From Streptomyces sp. NBC_01244 (GTDB lineage Bacteria; Actinomycetota; Actinomycetes; Streptomycetales; Streptomycetaceae), in contig NZ_CP108489.1 of assembly GCF_035987325.1 (NCBI RefSeq), positions 1 through 64,000 on the forward strand: a stretch of 64,000 bases of DNA, read 5' to 3'. The position numbers were made by a program, and so were the translations under genes. Positions 1 through 8,319 of this stretch are shown piece after piece; position 1 is the first letter of the stretch; each line of letters starts with the position of its first letter. Under the pieces are notes generated by a model. It was given only the letters and a program-made list of their open reading frames with translations. It was not told where the DNA came from and searched no databases.

Positions 1-600
1 TACCGAAGCGCTGCGCGCTTCGGACTGAGGCGGCCTCGCTGCGCTCGGCCGGCCCGCGTCGCGGGCCAGTGCCGACCCTTCGGGTCGGGGGTCCTCCGCT
101 TCGCTTCGGACTGAGGCGCCCTCGCTGCGCTCGGGCGGGGCCGCTTTGGGGCCCGGTGCCTCCCCTTTGGGGAGGAAGCCCTCCGCTTTGCTTCGGGCTG
201 GGCGCCTTTGGCGCCCAGGGGTACCCAAGCGCTGCGCGCTTGGGACTGTGGCGCCCTCGCTGCGCTCGGGCGGGGCCGCTTCGCGGCCTGGTTGCCTCCC
301 CCCTTCGGGGGGAGGGGGCCTGGCGCTTCGCGCCGGGCTAGGCGCCTTTGGCGCCAGAGGCACCGAAGCGCTGCGCGCTTCGGACTGAAGGGCCGCGCGG
401 CGCTCGGTGGGGCCGGCTTCGCGGCCCGGTGCCTCCCCTCCGGGGGATGAAGCGCGCCGCTTTGATCCGGGCTGGGCGCCTTTGGTGCCCAGGGGTTCCG
501 AAGCGCTGCGCGCTTCGGACTGAGGCGGCCTCGCTGCGCTCGGCAGGCCCGCTTCGCGGGCCAGTGTCTTCCTTTCGGCGAGGCAGTTCTCTGCTGGGCT
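1..600. repeat. Telomere-like subterminal hairpin array
   Basis: No gene is credible here. The stretch is packed with short palindromes having 3-nt loops. One hairpin, with 9-bp arms CCGAAGCGC and GCGCTTCGG around TGC, occurs at 3-23, 363-383 and 498-518, with a variant (CCCAAGCGC arms) at 224-244. Another, with arms CTGGGCGCC and GGCGCCCAG around TTT, lies at 198-218, with degenerate copies near 343-357 and 473-491. Tandem hairpins with TGC/GCA loops are characteristic of the single-strand telomere overhangs of Streptomyces linear replicons. The archetypal CCCGCGG tip is not seen, so the real end is either left of base 1, not assembled, or non-archetypal. Reading frames across this block are hairpin artefacts. 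Confidence 0.7.
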
Positions 601-1300
601 CTGGGGCTGGGTTAGGCAGCCAGGAAGGGTTGGGGTTCAGACAGAACTGTTGTGCGGCCTAGCTGTGTTGCTAGGTAGGGGCCTTGCTCTTTGCTGCAGG
701 TCTAGCTCGGTTTTGAGACTCAAGGGCTGCTTCTCGAGGAGGCTCAGCTTGGCTTTGGGGTAGGGGCTTTGGACTGAGTTTTCTTACTGGTGTGGGTTGA
801 GTCGGTTGCGGAACCTGCATCTGAGGTTTGGTGTGGGTGGTCTTTCAGAGTCTGGGCTGGGAATCAGCCATAGGTGTTCTTTGGGGGTTGACGGGTGTTA
901 GTGGGGGTCGAGTGTGGTCTTCGCAGTGGTGAAGGTTGATTCTTGAGGTGTTGAGGGCAGTTGGGTGGTTTGGGGGTTCTTGAGCTGGGGTTTTGGGTGG
1001 GGGTCTTAACGGCGTTAACGCGGGTGGGGTTTGGGGTGTTAACCGAGCTAAGGGTTGAGTGGGTGGGTTGCTTCAAAATGTGGTGTGGATAGAGACGGGA
1101 ATCAGTCAGATTCTGGGGTTGTGGCTGGGGGGTAGGGGGCTTCAGTGCGGGGTCCGGAGGGGTGGGAAGTACTTGTTTTTGGGGCGTCTGGGAGGGCTTT
1201 CCTGCTGGTTGAGACGGCGTTGAAGGCTTGGGCGGGAGCGACCACCGGCCTATAGAAGGTACGGAGATGCGTCGTCGCAGGTCAGAGGGGGTGCGGGGGA
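601..1300. other. G+T-rich non-coding subterminal stretch
   Basis: About 700 bases with no supportable gene. The plus strand is strongly enriched in G and T (runs such as GGGGTTTTGGGTGGGGG) and poor in C and A, unlike the balanced GC of the flanking genes. A copy of the TTAACGGCGTTAAC palindrome lies at 1005-1019 with a half site GTTAAC near 1038. The long minus-strand reading frame here is Pro/Thr/Ser-rich low complexity and has no recognisable domain. Confidence 0.5.
1005..1019. repeat. 15-bp palindrome, candidate parS (distal)
   Basis: CTTAACGGCGTTAAC, one mismatch to the consensus, in the subterminal non-coding region about 5 kb from parB. Confidence 0.5.
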
Positions 1301-1302
1301 AA

Positions 1303-1577
1303 AGATATGTCCCCTCAGGAGGGACATATCTCGGTGGTTGTGTCGCTGCTAGGGGGACACAACGGCTGCAAAATGTCAGTGGAGCTGACGTAAAATGCGC
1401 TAAAACGTCGGGGGGGCTGACGTATTGGGGGAGATCTGCCGGGTAACTGGTGGTGGGGCGGGTGGGGTTGGCGGGGGAGGGGCGGGAGGGGGCTCGGGGA
1501 ACGGTGTGGCTGAGATATGTCACCTGTGAGGGGACACAAGACACGCCGAACGTCAACGAGCGTGACACTTGTGTCAC
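1303..1577. promoter_or_regulatory. Palindrome block upstream of rep-like pair (candidate origin/operator)
   Basis: A perfect inverted repeat AGATATGTCCC (1303-1313) / GGGACATATCT (1321-1331) with a 7-nt loop; a second AGATATGTCAC at 1513-1523; GGGGACACAA near 1353 and again near 1530; TGACGTAAAATG near 1387 and TGACGTATT near 1418; and a 16-bp palindrome GTGACACTTGTGTCAC at 1562-1577. The shared core is GACA/TGTC. The block is more AT-rich than its surroundings and sits directly before two winged-helix genes, so it is a plausible iteron-type origin and/or autoregulatory operator. Function is inferred from position and repeats only. Confidence 0.5.
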
Positions 1578-1627
1578 CCTTGTTGACATACTGATCTCCG
1601 CAGATCAACGGAGTGGAGAGCAGCCTC

Positions 1628-2329
1628 GTGTCATCAGAGCCACAGCGCCGCCGGGGCAATCCGGTAGGGACCCCGCGTCCCGATCTGCCGGTGGACGACG
1701 CGATCTCCGCGTGGAGTCAGCCCCTGGCTCCGGTCAAGGATCTGGACAGCCTCGCGAAGCGGTACCCGACGCGGAAGCTGACTCTGGACGGTGAGCGCAA
1801 GCCGCTGGAGTTCTACGGGACCGAGAATCAGCCGAATGCGTTCTCGATGGACAGCCTCGAGTTCTTCCTCGTGATCGCCCAGTACTTCCGTGAAGCGCTG
1901 CCTCTGCGGCTGATCCTGCTGCTCATTGCCTGTCAGCGGGCGGGGGGGCGGATTCCACTTACCCAGGAGGAGATGGCTACCATCCTGGATGTCAGCCGGA
2001 CGAAGACGTCGGAAGCTCTGCACACGGTGATGTCTCATGGGATCGTCTTCAAGGTGCGGCGGGGTGTGTATCAGTTCAACCCGCCCTACAGTTACCGGGT
2101 GGCGGAGTTCATCCCGGGTACCGAGATGACGGGTGAGTTCGTGAAGGTGGAGCAGCACGGGACCATCTCGCAGATTCGTAGCGATACGAGCCTGCCTGAC
2201 TTGGTTCGCTTCCCCTCGCTGGACCACATGAGGCAGGCCATCGCGGAACTGCGGGCCGAACGGGCAAGAGAGCGCGCTGCGCGTCGGGTGAGCCGGACGA
2301 AGCGCACGGGAGAAGGGACGGCTCAGTGA
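1628..2329 (+). CDS. Winged-helix protein, putative replication initiator (first of pair)
   Basis: A 233-residue protein. Residues about 90-153 form a winged helix-turn-helix: a hydrophobic helix (LPLRLILLLIACQRAGGR), a recognition region (LTQEEMATILDVSRTKTSEAL) quoted here only in outline, and a wing ending RRGVYQFNP. The closing RGVY-x-x-NP pattern is like RepL-type plasmid replication proteins and MarR-like folds. The C-terminus is Arg/Glu-rich and basic. GTG 1628 is chosen because GGAGAG at 1615-1620 gives good spacing; GTG 1613 in frame is an alternative. The stop overlaps the next start (GTGA), so the two are translationally coupled. Position next to telomere and partition genes and behind a palindrome block suggests replication initiation, but a transcriptional regulator is not excluded. 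Confidence 0.6.
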   Translation: MSSEPQRRRGNPVGTPRPDLPVDDAISAWSQPLAPVKDLDSLAKRYPTRKLTLDGERKPLEFYGTENQPNAFSMDSLEFFLVIAQYFREALPLRLILLLIACQRAGGRIPLTQEEMATILDVSRTKTSEALHTVMSHGIVFKVRRGVYQFNPPYSYRVAEFIPGTEMTGEFVKVEQHGTISQIRSDTSLPDLVRFPSLDHMRQAIAELRAERARERAARRVSRTKRTGEGTAQ

Positions 2330-2799
2330 GTACCTTGCGATTCGCTGCGGTCAACGCAGACGGGCTGCTCTCCGACCTCGACCTGCCGCCGGCGGCGTAC
2401 CGGGTGCTGCTGAAGCTGCGTTCGCTCAGTGAGCCGGGCGGGCGGATCCTCATCGACCAGGCGACGGTCGGCGGGATGCTGGACCTGAGCCGGCCGAGCG
2501 TGAACGCCGCGCTGCGGAGCCTGGAGCTGGCGAAGTTGGTCCGGAAGATCCGGAACGGGGTCTACCAGATCAACCCGATGCTCGCCGGGTACACCTCGTT
2601 CGAGGATGCGGTCGCGGCCGTGAACGAGATGGACGCGGAGGAGCGGCTGGACGCGCGGGGCTATGTGGCCAGCTACCACCGGGCGGTGGCGGCGTATCAG
2701 GACCAGCTCGCCGAGCAGCGCAAGAAGCGGGCGGCTCAGGCCGTGGCCAAGAAGGCGGCTGAATCGAAGCGGCGTAGGGCGCTGCACGCGGTTGGCTGA
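2326..2799 (+). CDS. Winged-helix protein, putative replication initiator (second of pair)
   Basis: A 157-residue protein starting at GTG 2326 inside the stop of the preceding gene. Residues about 20-86 are a winged helix-turn-helix with a recognition helix around LDLSRPSVNAAL and a wing ending RNGVYQINP, matching the RRGVYQFNP wing of its partner, so the two look like divergent paralogues. The last 45 residues are Lys/Arg/Ala/Gln-rich and probably helical. Paired winged-helix genes of this kind next to repeats fit an initiator pair of a linear plasmid. A perfect terminator palindrome follows about 50 bases downstream. No ATPase or helicase motif is present. Confidence 0.6.
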   Translation: MSTLRFAAVNADGLLSDLDLPPAAYRVLLKLRSLSEPGGRILIDQATVGGMLDLSRPSVNAALRSLELAKLVRKIRNGVYQINPMLAGYTSFEDAVAAVNEMDAEERLDARGYVASYHRAVAAYQDQLAEQRKKRAAQAVAKKAAESKRRRALHAVG

Positions 2800-2846
2800 G
2801 TAGGTGGTGTTTGTGGGGCTTCTGAGGGGTGCTCAGGGGCTTGTGG

Positions 2847-2870
2847 GGGCCCCGGAGTACTCCGGGGCCC
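2847..2870. terminator. Perfect 24-bp palindrome, bidirectional terminator
   Basis: A perfect self-complementary palindrome with 12-bp half GGGCCCCGGAGT, followed by TTTGTGGTTT. It lies between the plus-strand rep-like pair and the minus-strand tpg gene, where a shared terminator is expected. Confidence 0.75.
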
Positions 2871-2929
2871 TTTGTGGTTTCTAGGGGCTCAGGGGGGCGT
2901 GTGGGGGCTCGGGCTCATGTGAGGGTTCT

Positions 2930-3484
2930 TCAGAAGTTGAGTTCCACGTAGTCGATGTCGGTGAACTCGACCAGGAGGCCCTGGGCGCGGGCGCCGTGGT
3001 CCTTGAAGTAGATCTCCTGGAGCCCTTCGGCGGTGATGCCGCGGAGCTGGGCCTCGGTGGCTCCGGCCTCGTGTGCGGTGAAGAGGCGGGAGGCGTACTC
3101 CGGGGGGAGGTGCTGGGTGATGCGGCGCATCCGGCCGTCGTCGGTCGTGCCGGGGGCGGCGCTGAAGCCGAAGCGGGCGCGGGTCTCGATGACGAGGCCG
3201 GTCTGCTTCGCGGCCTTGGCGCGGGCCCGCTTGCGGACGAGGGGCTGCCAGCGGCGGCGTACCTCGCGCTCCAGGCGGGCGGAGAGGGCCGGCTTGGGCT
3301 GCTTGATCTGGTCCTTCACGTACCGCTCGACGGTGCGCCGGGAGATGACGAGGAGGTCCGCTACGGCCTTCGTCGATTTGAGCTGTTTTACGAGGTAACG
3401 GATCTGGGCGCCCGCGGATTTGGGGATGGGGCGGGTGAAGTTCTGCTCGTCGGCGCGGTCGAGGCTGTCGCTGATCTCGGACAT
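2930..3484 (-). CDS. tpg: Telomere terminal protein Tpg
   Basis: A 184-residue protein of the usual Tpg length. Tpg is covalently attached to the 5' ends of Streptomyces linear replicons and primes end-patching of the 3' overhang. Recognisable features are the N-terminal FTRPIPKSA segment, a helix-turn-helix near residues 35-58 (STKAVADLLVISRRTVERYV), a basic middle (RRRWQPLVRKRARAKAA), the RARFGFSAAPGTTDD segment and the C-terminal AEGLQEIYFKD then FTDIDYVELNF. These match my memory of the archetypal Tpg family rather than the divergent SCP1 type. ATG 3484 follows the stop of tap by 9 bases, so tap-tpg is one operon, as in other Streptomyces linear replicons. Confidence 0.93.
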   Translation of the reverse strand: MSEISDSLDRADEQNFTRPIPKSAGAQIRYLVKQLKSTKAVADLLVISRRTVERYVKDQIKQPKPALSARLEREVRRRWQPLVRKRARAKAAKQTGLVIETRARFGFSAAPGTTDDGRMRRITQHLPPEYASRLFTAHEAGATEAQLRGITAEGLQEIYFKDHGARAQGLLVEFTDIDYVELNF

Positions 3485-3493
3485 GGGTGGCTC

Positions 3494-5815
3494 TTACTCT
3501 CCGTCGGCCGCGGCGTCGTGGCCCTTGATGTGGCGGGCGGGGTTGTGGCGTTCGTCGAGGAGTTGAACGGCCCAGAGGAGGGGCTGGGTGCCCTCGTGCT
3601 TGACCATGCCGGGGCTGACGCCGAGACGGAAGCCGCCGGGCAGGGGCTTGCCCTCGGGGGTGCGGGGGAGGAAGTCGAGGGGGCTGGGGCCGTCGGACAG
3701 GTAGACCGCGCAGTCGGAGAGGACGGCGATGGGGTAGAGGTCTGCTGTCGTGGCGAGCTTCTGCATCTTGCGGTGCATGTTGACGCGGGCCGTCGAGATG
3801 ACGGCGGCGCGGATGTCGGGGCGCCAGGTGGGGCGTTCGAGGGCGGGCCAGCTCTCGCCGGGGCGGTAGCCGGCGCCCTGCGGGCGTTCGCGGAGCTTGC
3901 CGATGCCGCCCTTGACGGTGGACTTGATCGCGGAGAGGACCGCGGTCTGCGGGGTGGGGGTGTCGGGGTCCCCCTTGTACTCCGCCATGGCCTTCAGGAA
4001 CTCGGCGTCCGTGAGGGCCGCGTGGACGCCGAGTTCCGCCATCGTCGCCATGTAGGCGTCGCGCAGGCGGGTGTACCAGGCGTCGAGGTACGGGCCGTGG
4101 TCCGGGCGGAGCCAGGCCTCCGTGGGCTGGACGGTGAGGCCGAGTTCCTTGGCGTAGGCGAGGGTCGGAGTGGCGTACCAGGCGGGGCCGGTGGGGGGGC
4201 GGCCGTGCGGGGTGAAGGGGCTGGGGAGGCGGGGGTCCATGGCGGTGGCTTCGGCCGAGAGGTCGGCCAGCCAGCAGCCGGGGAGCTTCGGGTCGAAGCG
4301 GGGGCCGTCGGTGTGGACCGCGGGGCCGGTGCCGACGAGGAGGCGGTTGGCGGCGGCGGCGAAGGCCATGTTCACGTCGACGCCGACGGCGTGGGTGCGG
4401 GTGCACTCGGCGTCGGTGAGGAGCTGGGGGTCGCGGATCCAGTCGTACGCCTCTTCGTCGAGGACCTGGTCCGGGGTGCGCTGGTGGGAGCGGGGGTAGA
4501 GGGCCGCGACGACCGGGTGTTCGTCGGGGGCCTCCGGGGGAGCGGGGTCGACGGGGCGGGTGAGGGAGCCGGGGACCGGGGCGGAGACCCAGGTGTTCGT
4601 GGACTCGTCGCGGGCGGCGCGGGTGGGCGGCCGCAGCGCCGTCATCAGCTCCAGGCCCGAGACGGCGGTGGAGCCGCGGGGGGTGAGGACGCGGGTCGCG
4701 TAGGAAGTGAGCAGCTCGGCGAGTTCCGGTGCCGGGAGGTCGGCGGTGTGTTCGCCCCAGGCGCGGGGGTCGAGGGCGCCCCAGGGGAGGATCGCGAGCT
4801 GGACGCACTGGCGGCCGGTGGTGGGGGTGGCGGGGCGGTAGATGCGGGGCCAGGGGCCGAAGCCGCGGCGGGTCAGCTGCCACTTCGCCTTGGTGAGCTG
4901 CTTGATGACGGGGTGGTCGTCGGGGAGGCGGAGGCCGCGGCGGTCTTCCAGGACCAGGGGGAGTCCGAGTGCCTCGGTGGCGGCGGGGGTGAGGACGAGG
5001 AGGGGGTCGCCGTCCTTGCCGTTGCGGTGGAGGCGGGGGGAGCGGAGGTTGGCGGCGGGGGTGAGGGCCCATTCGACGAGGGCGGGGAGGGTGGTGGGGG
5101 GTGTGAGGACTGCGCCTCGCGCGGCGTGGGCCTTTCCTGTGCCGTCCAGTACGGCCAGGGGGCCGTTGCCCTCTAGGAGGGGTGGGGGGGTGGATTTGGC
5201 GGTACCCGTGCGGGGGGTGGGCGTGGCCGGTCCCGTTCCCGTTCCCGTTCGGGGTCCCGTTGCCGGCTGGGGGTGGGGGGTGCGGGGTGCGGGGTGCGGG
5301 GGGGTGGGGGGTGGGGTGGGGGCTTGTGGGGCTGTTCCCTTACCCGCCCCTTCACGGAACTGGGGCTCCGGCTCAGGCTCCGGCTGCGGGGTCGCTGCCT
5401 CGGGGGCGGCGTTCCCCGGGTGGGGGGTGGCGTTAACGGCGTTAACGGGTGCGGCGCTGCTGGGGGTGGGCCCGGCGTCTTCGGTGCGGGCCTGGAGTGT
5501 GGGGGGCTGGAGTGTGGGGGGCTGCGGGGTGTTGAGCGCGTTGATGCCGTGGAGGTCTGCCAGGCCGTTGAGGAGACGGGCGTAGGCGGCGCGCTTGGGG
5601 GGCCGGGGGGCCGTGCGGCCGGTTTCCCAGGAGGTGACCGTTTCGCGGCGGACGGCCAGGGCCTGGGCGATCTGGTCCTGGCTCAGGCCTGCGGCCTCGC
5701 GGAGGCGCTTGCGCTCGTCCGGGTGCGGGAGGGCGTCCTGTGCCGCGGCCTCTTCCAAAAGGGCATCGACCGCGGCGAAGAGCGTGGTCTGTTCGTTTTC
5801 GTGCGCGTTGGGCAT
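3494..5815 (-). CDS. tap: Telomere-associated protein Tap
   Basis: A 773-residue protein. Tap binds the telomere 3' overhang and recruits Tpg for end replication. An XRE-type helix-turn-helix is visible at about residues 38-80 (LSQDQIAQALAVRRETVTSWETG), followed by a long Pro/Thr/Ala-rich linker (about 100-220) and a large C-terminal region with the polymerase-like GVDVNMAFAAAANRLL and the KSTVKGGIGKLRERP segments. Start ATG 5815 is chosen because GGAGGT lies just upstream on the minus strand; an upstream in-frame extension to 5902 is unlikely. Size, HTH and immediate position before tpg support the call. The linker coding sequence carries a copy of the GTTAACGGCGTTAAC palindrome (5432-5446), read as VNAVN. 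Confidence 0.9.
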   Translation of the reverse strand: MPNAHENEQTTLFAAVDALLEEAAAQDALPHPDERKRLREAAGLSQDQIAQALAVRRETVTSWETGRTAPRPPKRAAYARLLNGLADLHGINALNTPQPPTLQPPTLQARTEDAGPTPSSAAPVNAVNATPHPGNAAPEAATPQPEPEPEPQFREGAGKGTAPQAPTPPPTPPHPAPRTPHPQPATGPRTGTGTGPATPTPRTGTAKSTPPPLLEGNGPLAVLDGTGKAHAARGAVLTPPTTLPALVEWALTPAANLRSPRLHRNGKDGDPLLVLTPAATEALGLPLVLEDRRGLRLPDDHPVIKQLTKAKWQLTRRGFGPWPRIYRPATPTTGRQCVQLAILPWGALDPRAWGEHTADLPAPELAELLTSYATRVLTPRGSTAVSGLELMTALRPPTRAARDESTNTWVSAPVPGSLTRPVDPAPPEAPDEHPVVAALYPRSHQRTPDQVLDEEAYDWIRDPQLLTDAECTRTHAVGVDVNMAFAAAANRLLVGTGPAVHTDGPRFDPKLPGCWLADLSAEATAMDPRLPSPFTPHGRPPTGPAWYATPTLAYAKELGLTVQPTEAWLRPDHGPYLDAWYTRLRDAYMATMAELGVHAALTDAEFLKAMAEYKGDPDTPTPQTAVLSAIKSTVKGGIGKLRERPQGAGYRPGESWPALERPTWRPDIRAAVISTARVNMHRKMQKLATTADLYPIAVLSDCAVYLSDGPSPLDFLPRTPEGKPLPGGFRLGVSPGMVKHEGTQPLLWAVQLLDERHNPARHIKGHDAAADGE
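5432..5446. repeat. 15-bp palindrome, candidate parS (inside tap)
   Basis: A perfect copy of GTTAACGGCGTTAAC (7-bp arms GTTAACG/CGTTAAC around one base), read through in tap as VNAVN. See the cluster at 10025-10218. Confidence 0.6.
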
Positions 5816-5941
5816 GGGCACCTCCAGGCGCAGCTTATGCGAACCGCACCATGGAACGCACGTGAAACACACGTGGGGGCGTGGTGGTCCGACCTTGGCC
5901 AACGCCCCCTTCGTGTCGGGTGGGGTCGGGTCTGGTGTGGG

Positions 5942-6847
5942 TCAGATGCGGGTCAGGAGGAGTTCGGTCACCGCCTTCAGGTCGTCCGGGGTGAGGTGGG
6001 CGGTGAGTGCGTCCGCGATCGTGTCCGGGGAGTCCGCCGCGATCGTGATGCGGCGGGGGGAGGCGGGAGAGGAGGGCGAGGGGGAGGGTTCGGGGGAGGG
6101 CTCGGGGTTCGGGGTCGGGCGGGTGCGCTGGCGTGGGGGGTTAACGGCGTTAACGGCTTCGTCTGCCGCGGAGGCCTGGTCCTCCTGGGGGAGGCGGCCG
6201 ATGCGGCGGGCCGGTTCCACCTTGAGTTCGCCGGTCTCCACCTTGTCCTGGAGTTCCGGGGTGAGGTTGAGGAGGGTCAGGCGCTGGGAGACCCAGGCCG
6301 GGGTCTTGCCGAGCCGCTTGGCGACCTGGGCCTGGGAGCCGTGGACCTCGACGAGTTGCTGCAGGGCGCGGGCCTGGTCCATGGGAGCCACGTCGACGCG
6401 GTGGACGTTGGCGATGAGCGCCGACTCCAGGATGTCCGCCGCCGAGGAGGCGAGGGAGTCGTTGACGTGGATCTGCATGGTGCGAAGGCCGGCGCGCTGG
6501 GCCGCCGCCAGGCGGCGGTTGCCGTCGATGACCACGTACGGGGCGCGGCCCAGTCCGTCGGTGTTCCCGGGATGCGCCTCCATGAAGGCCATGCGGGTGG
6601 CGACTGCCAGGGGCTGCAGCTGACCCCGGGTCGTCAGGGACGCGGCCAGCTCGTGGAGTTCGGTGAGGTCCTCGCGGAGGTTGAAGGGGTTGTGGGCGAG
6701 TGCCTCGATCGGCACCTCCGAGGGCGGGACCACGCCGGAGGTGGGAGCGCCGGTGGCTTCGGCGATGGCTGCGCGGCGGGAGCTGACGCCTACGGGCTGG
6801 GCGCGGGCGAAGGAGCTCGAGACTCCGAGTTTGTCGGCCTTGCTCAT
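5942..6847 (-). CDS. parB: ParB-family partition protein
   Basis: A 301-residue protein. ParB binds centromere (parS) sites and works with the ParA ATPase to segregate the replicon. Visible are the ParB N-terminal domain with NPFNLRED (about 53-60) and the GNRRLAAAQ box (109-117, the counterpart of the GERR motif), then a helix-turn-helix at about 171-192 (SQAQVAKRLGKTPAWVSQRL), a Pro/Ser-rich linker and a short C-terminal helical domain likely for dimerisation. ATG 6847 overlaps the parA stop (ATGA). The linker contains AVNAVNPP, encoded by a copy of the GTTAACGGCGTTAAC palindrome at 6140-6154, so a candidate binding site lies inside its own gene. Confidence 0.9.
   Translation of the reverse strand: MSKADKLGVSSSFARAQPVGVSSRRAAIAEATGAPTSGVVPPSEVPIEALAHNPFNLREDLTELHELAASLTTRGQLQPLAVATRMAFMEAHPGNTDGLGRAPYVVIDGNRRLAAAQRAGLRTMQIHVNDSLASSAADILESALIANVHRVDVAPMDQARALQQLVEVHGSQAQVAKRLGKTPAWVSQRLTLLNLTPELQDKVETGELKVEPARRIGRLPQEDQASAADEAVNAVNPPRQRTRPTPNPEPSPEPSPSPSSPASPRRITIAADSPDTIADALTAHLTPDDLKAVTELLLTRI
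6140..6154. repeat. 15-bp palindrome, candidate parS (inside parB)
   Basis: A perfect copy of GTTAACGGCGTTAAC within parB, translated as VNAVN in the linker between the HTH and dimerisation domains. Confidence 0.6.
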
Positions 6848-8115
6848 GAGATCTCCCTTGCGAGGGCGCGGAGGGCGACCGCTTGCTCGCCCTTGGGTGC
6901 GTAGACGAACAGGGGCTGCTTCACGCGGACCGCTTCGCGCTGTTCCTTGAGGTCGGGGACGATGGCCACCACGCGCGGATCCTTTATGTCCATCCAGGCC
7001 TGGAGGGAGGAGGTCGCGATGTAGCCGCGCCGGCCGTCGTAGAGGTTGACGACGAGACCGAGGTAGTCGATGTCGAGGCTGAGATCGTCGCGGAGGTCGT
7101 TGATCTGGGAGGTCAGGAGGTCGTAGGCGTCCGCCGAGGAGTCCTCCGCCTGGACCACGATCAGTGCGCCGGAGGCTCCCGGCTGTTCGGCGTCGCGGCG
7201 GCGGCCGTAGTAGATGGCGGCGTCCATGCTGAGCCCGAGACTTGGCGGGCAGTCGATGAGGATGACGTCGTAGTCGGCCTCGACGGGGGCGAGGGCCCGT
7301 TCGAGCGCGGCCTCGCGGGCACGGACCGTGGAGAGCCGGACGTCGAGGAGGAACGCGTCCGTGCACGCCGGGAGGATGTGGAGGCGGTCGCCGAAGCGTT
7401 CGTCCGGGATGGGGACGATCAGGTCGGCGAGGGGCCCCTTGGCCTCGCCCGCCATGTGGCAGGTGAGGCTGTCGCCGCCGATGGGCAGGGGCTGCCGGCC
7501 GAGCTGCTTGGTGAGGTGGCCCTGGGGGTCGAAGTCGACGAGCAGGACGCGCATGCCGAGGCCGGGCAGGTCTTCCAGGTCGACGGGAGGGGCGGACGCG
7601 GTGGCCTCCTGGCCCGGCTCGTCTCCGTCCTCGAGGGCCGAGAGCCGGGCCAGTTGGCGGGCCACGCGGACCGGGTGGAGGCTGTCGGGGTCCTCGGCGA
7701 GGGCTTCGGCGGTGCCTGCGGTGATGGCGGTCTTGCCGACACCGCCCTTCTGGTTGCACACCACGATGCGGCGGACGACCGAGGGCCGCTTCACGGTGGG
7801 GGCCGGGTTCATCTCCAGCCAGAGGGAGACGGCTTGGGCGAGTCCCTGGATGAGGGAGACGCCGCGGTGCTTGGAGTCGGTGCGGAAGGACTCCCACTGG
7901 CCGGCGGGCAGCCAGGTGGAGAAGGACTCGGCGCCGGAGGTGTCGACGGGGGAGGGGGAAGAGGCGAGCGCGCTCCAGTGGGCGATGCCCTGGTGGACGG
8001 CGTCCTGGATGTCCACCCGCAGTTGGGCGGTGCGGATCTTGAGCTCTTGGCGCAGCCACGGAGGGAGTTTGGAGACGACCTTCTCGCGGTCGCTCGGTGA
8101 TGAGGGTGAAGTCAT
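6844..8115 (-). CDS. parA: ParA-family partition ATPase
   Basis: A 423-residue protein. The deviant Walker A motif KGGVGKT is at residues 123-129, followed by DFDPQGHLT (Walker A') and LIDCPPSLG (Walker B). The first 110 residues are an N-terminal extension, typical of larger plasmid-type ParA proteins that also bind operator DNA. Start ATG 8115 is the first methionine of a plausible N-terminus (MTSPSSPSDREK); an open frame runs further upstream but through the hairpin region. Transcribed before parB with a 4-base overlap. Acts on the nucleoid in segregation of the linear replicon. Confidence 0.92.
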   Translation of the reverse strand: MTSPSSPSDREKVVSKLPPWLRQELKIRTAQLRVDIQDAVHQGIAHWSALASSPSPVDTSGAESFSTWLPAGQWESFRTDSKHRGVSLIQGLAQAVSLWLEMNPAPTVKRPSVVRRIVVCNQKGGVGKTAITAGTAEALAEDPDSLHPVRVARQLARLSALEDGDEPGQEATASAPPVDLEDLPGLGMRVLLVDFDPQGHLTKQLGRQPLPIGGDSLTCHMAGEAKGPLADLIVPIPDERFGDRLHILPACTDAFLLDVRLSTVRAREAALERALAPVEADYDVILIDCPPSLGLSMDAAIYYGRRRDAEQPGASGALIVVQAEDSSADAYDLLTSQINDLRDDLSLDIDYLGLVVNLYDGRRGYIATSSLQAWMDIKDPRVVAIVPDLKEQREAVRVKQPLFVYAPKGEQAVALRALAREIS

Positions 8116-8241
8116 GCGAGGGACTTTACTAACGTTCACGGGTGTTCGTGGGCACCACGCTTGAGTTTTGCTAACGAAGTGGTGTGGATCGGCCCCGGAG
8201 CGGCCCTCCGGGTGGGGACAGGGTGTTGGGGCAGGGGGGAA

Positions 8242-8310
8242 CAGGGCGGCCTCGCACGCGCCGTGGTGAGCACCCCCGTGGTTCACCACGGCGCGTGCGA
8301 GGCCGCCCTG
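8242..8310. terminator. 28-bp inverted repeat with 13-nt loop
   Basis: Left arm 8242-8269 and right arm 8283-8310 are perfectly complementary over 28 bp (left arm begins CAGGGCGGCCTCGCACG). It sits just downstream of the minus-strand TetR gene ending at 8320 and before the parA promoter region, so it is most simply that gene's terminator. Its length and perfection are unusual for a terminator. Confidence 0.6.
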
Positions 8311-8319
8311 GACGCGTCG

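Noticed and set aside
864-1589. 241-residue minus-strand frame
   Set aside because: Pro/Thr/Ser low complexity caused by the G+T-rich strand; overlaps the palindrome block; no start signal or family.
2889-5176. Very long open frames on both strands opposite tpg/tap
   Set aside because: Pro/Arg- and Gly/Val-rich translations of the wrong frame of high-GC genes; no domains.
5859-5868. CACGTGAAAC, resembling chromosomal parS
   Set aside because: Matches only 10 of 14 bases of GTTTCACGTGAAAC and is single; the GTTAAC palindrome is a far better candidate.
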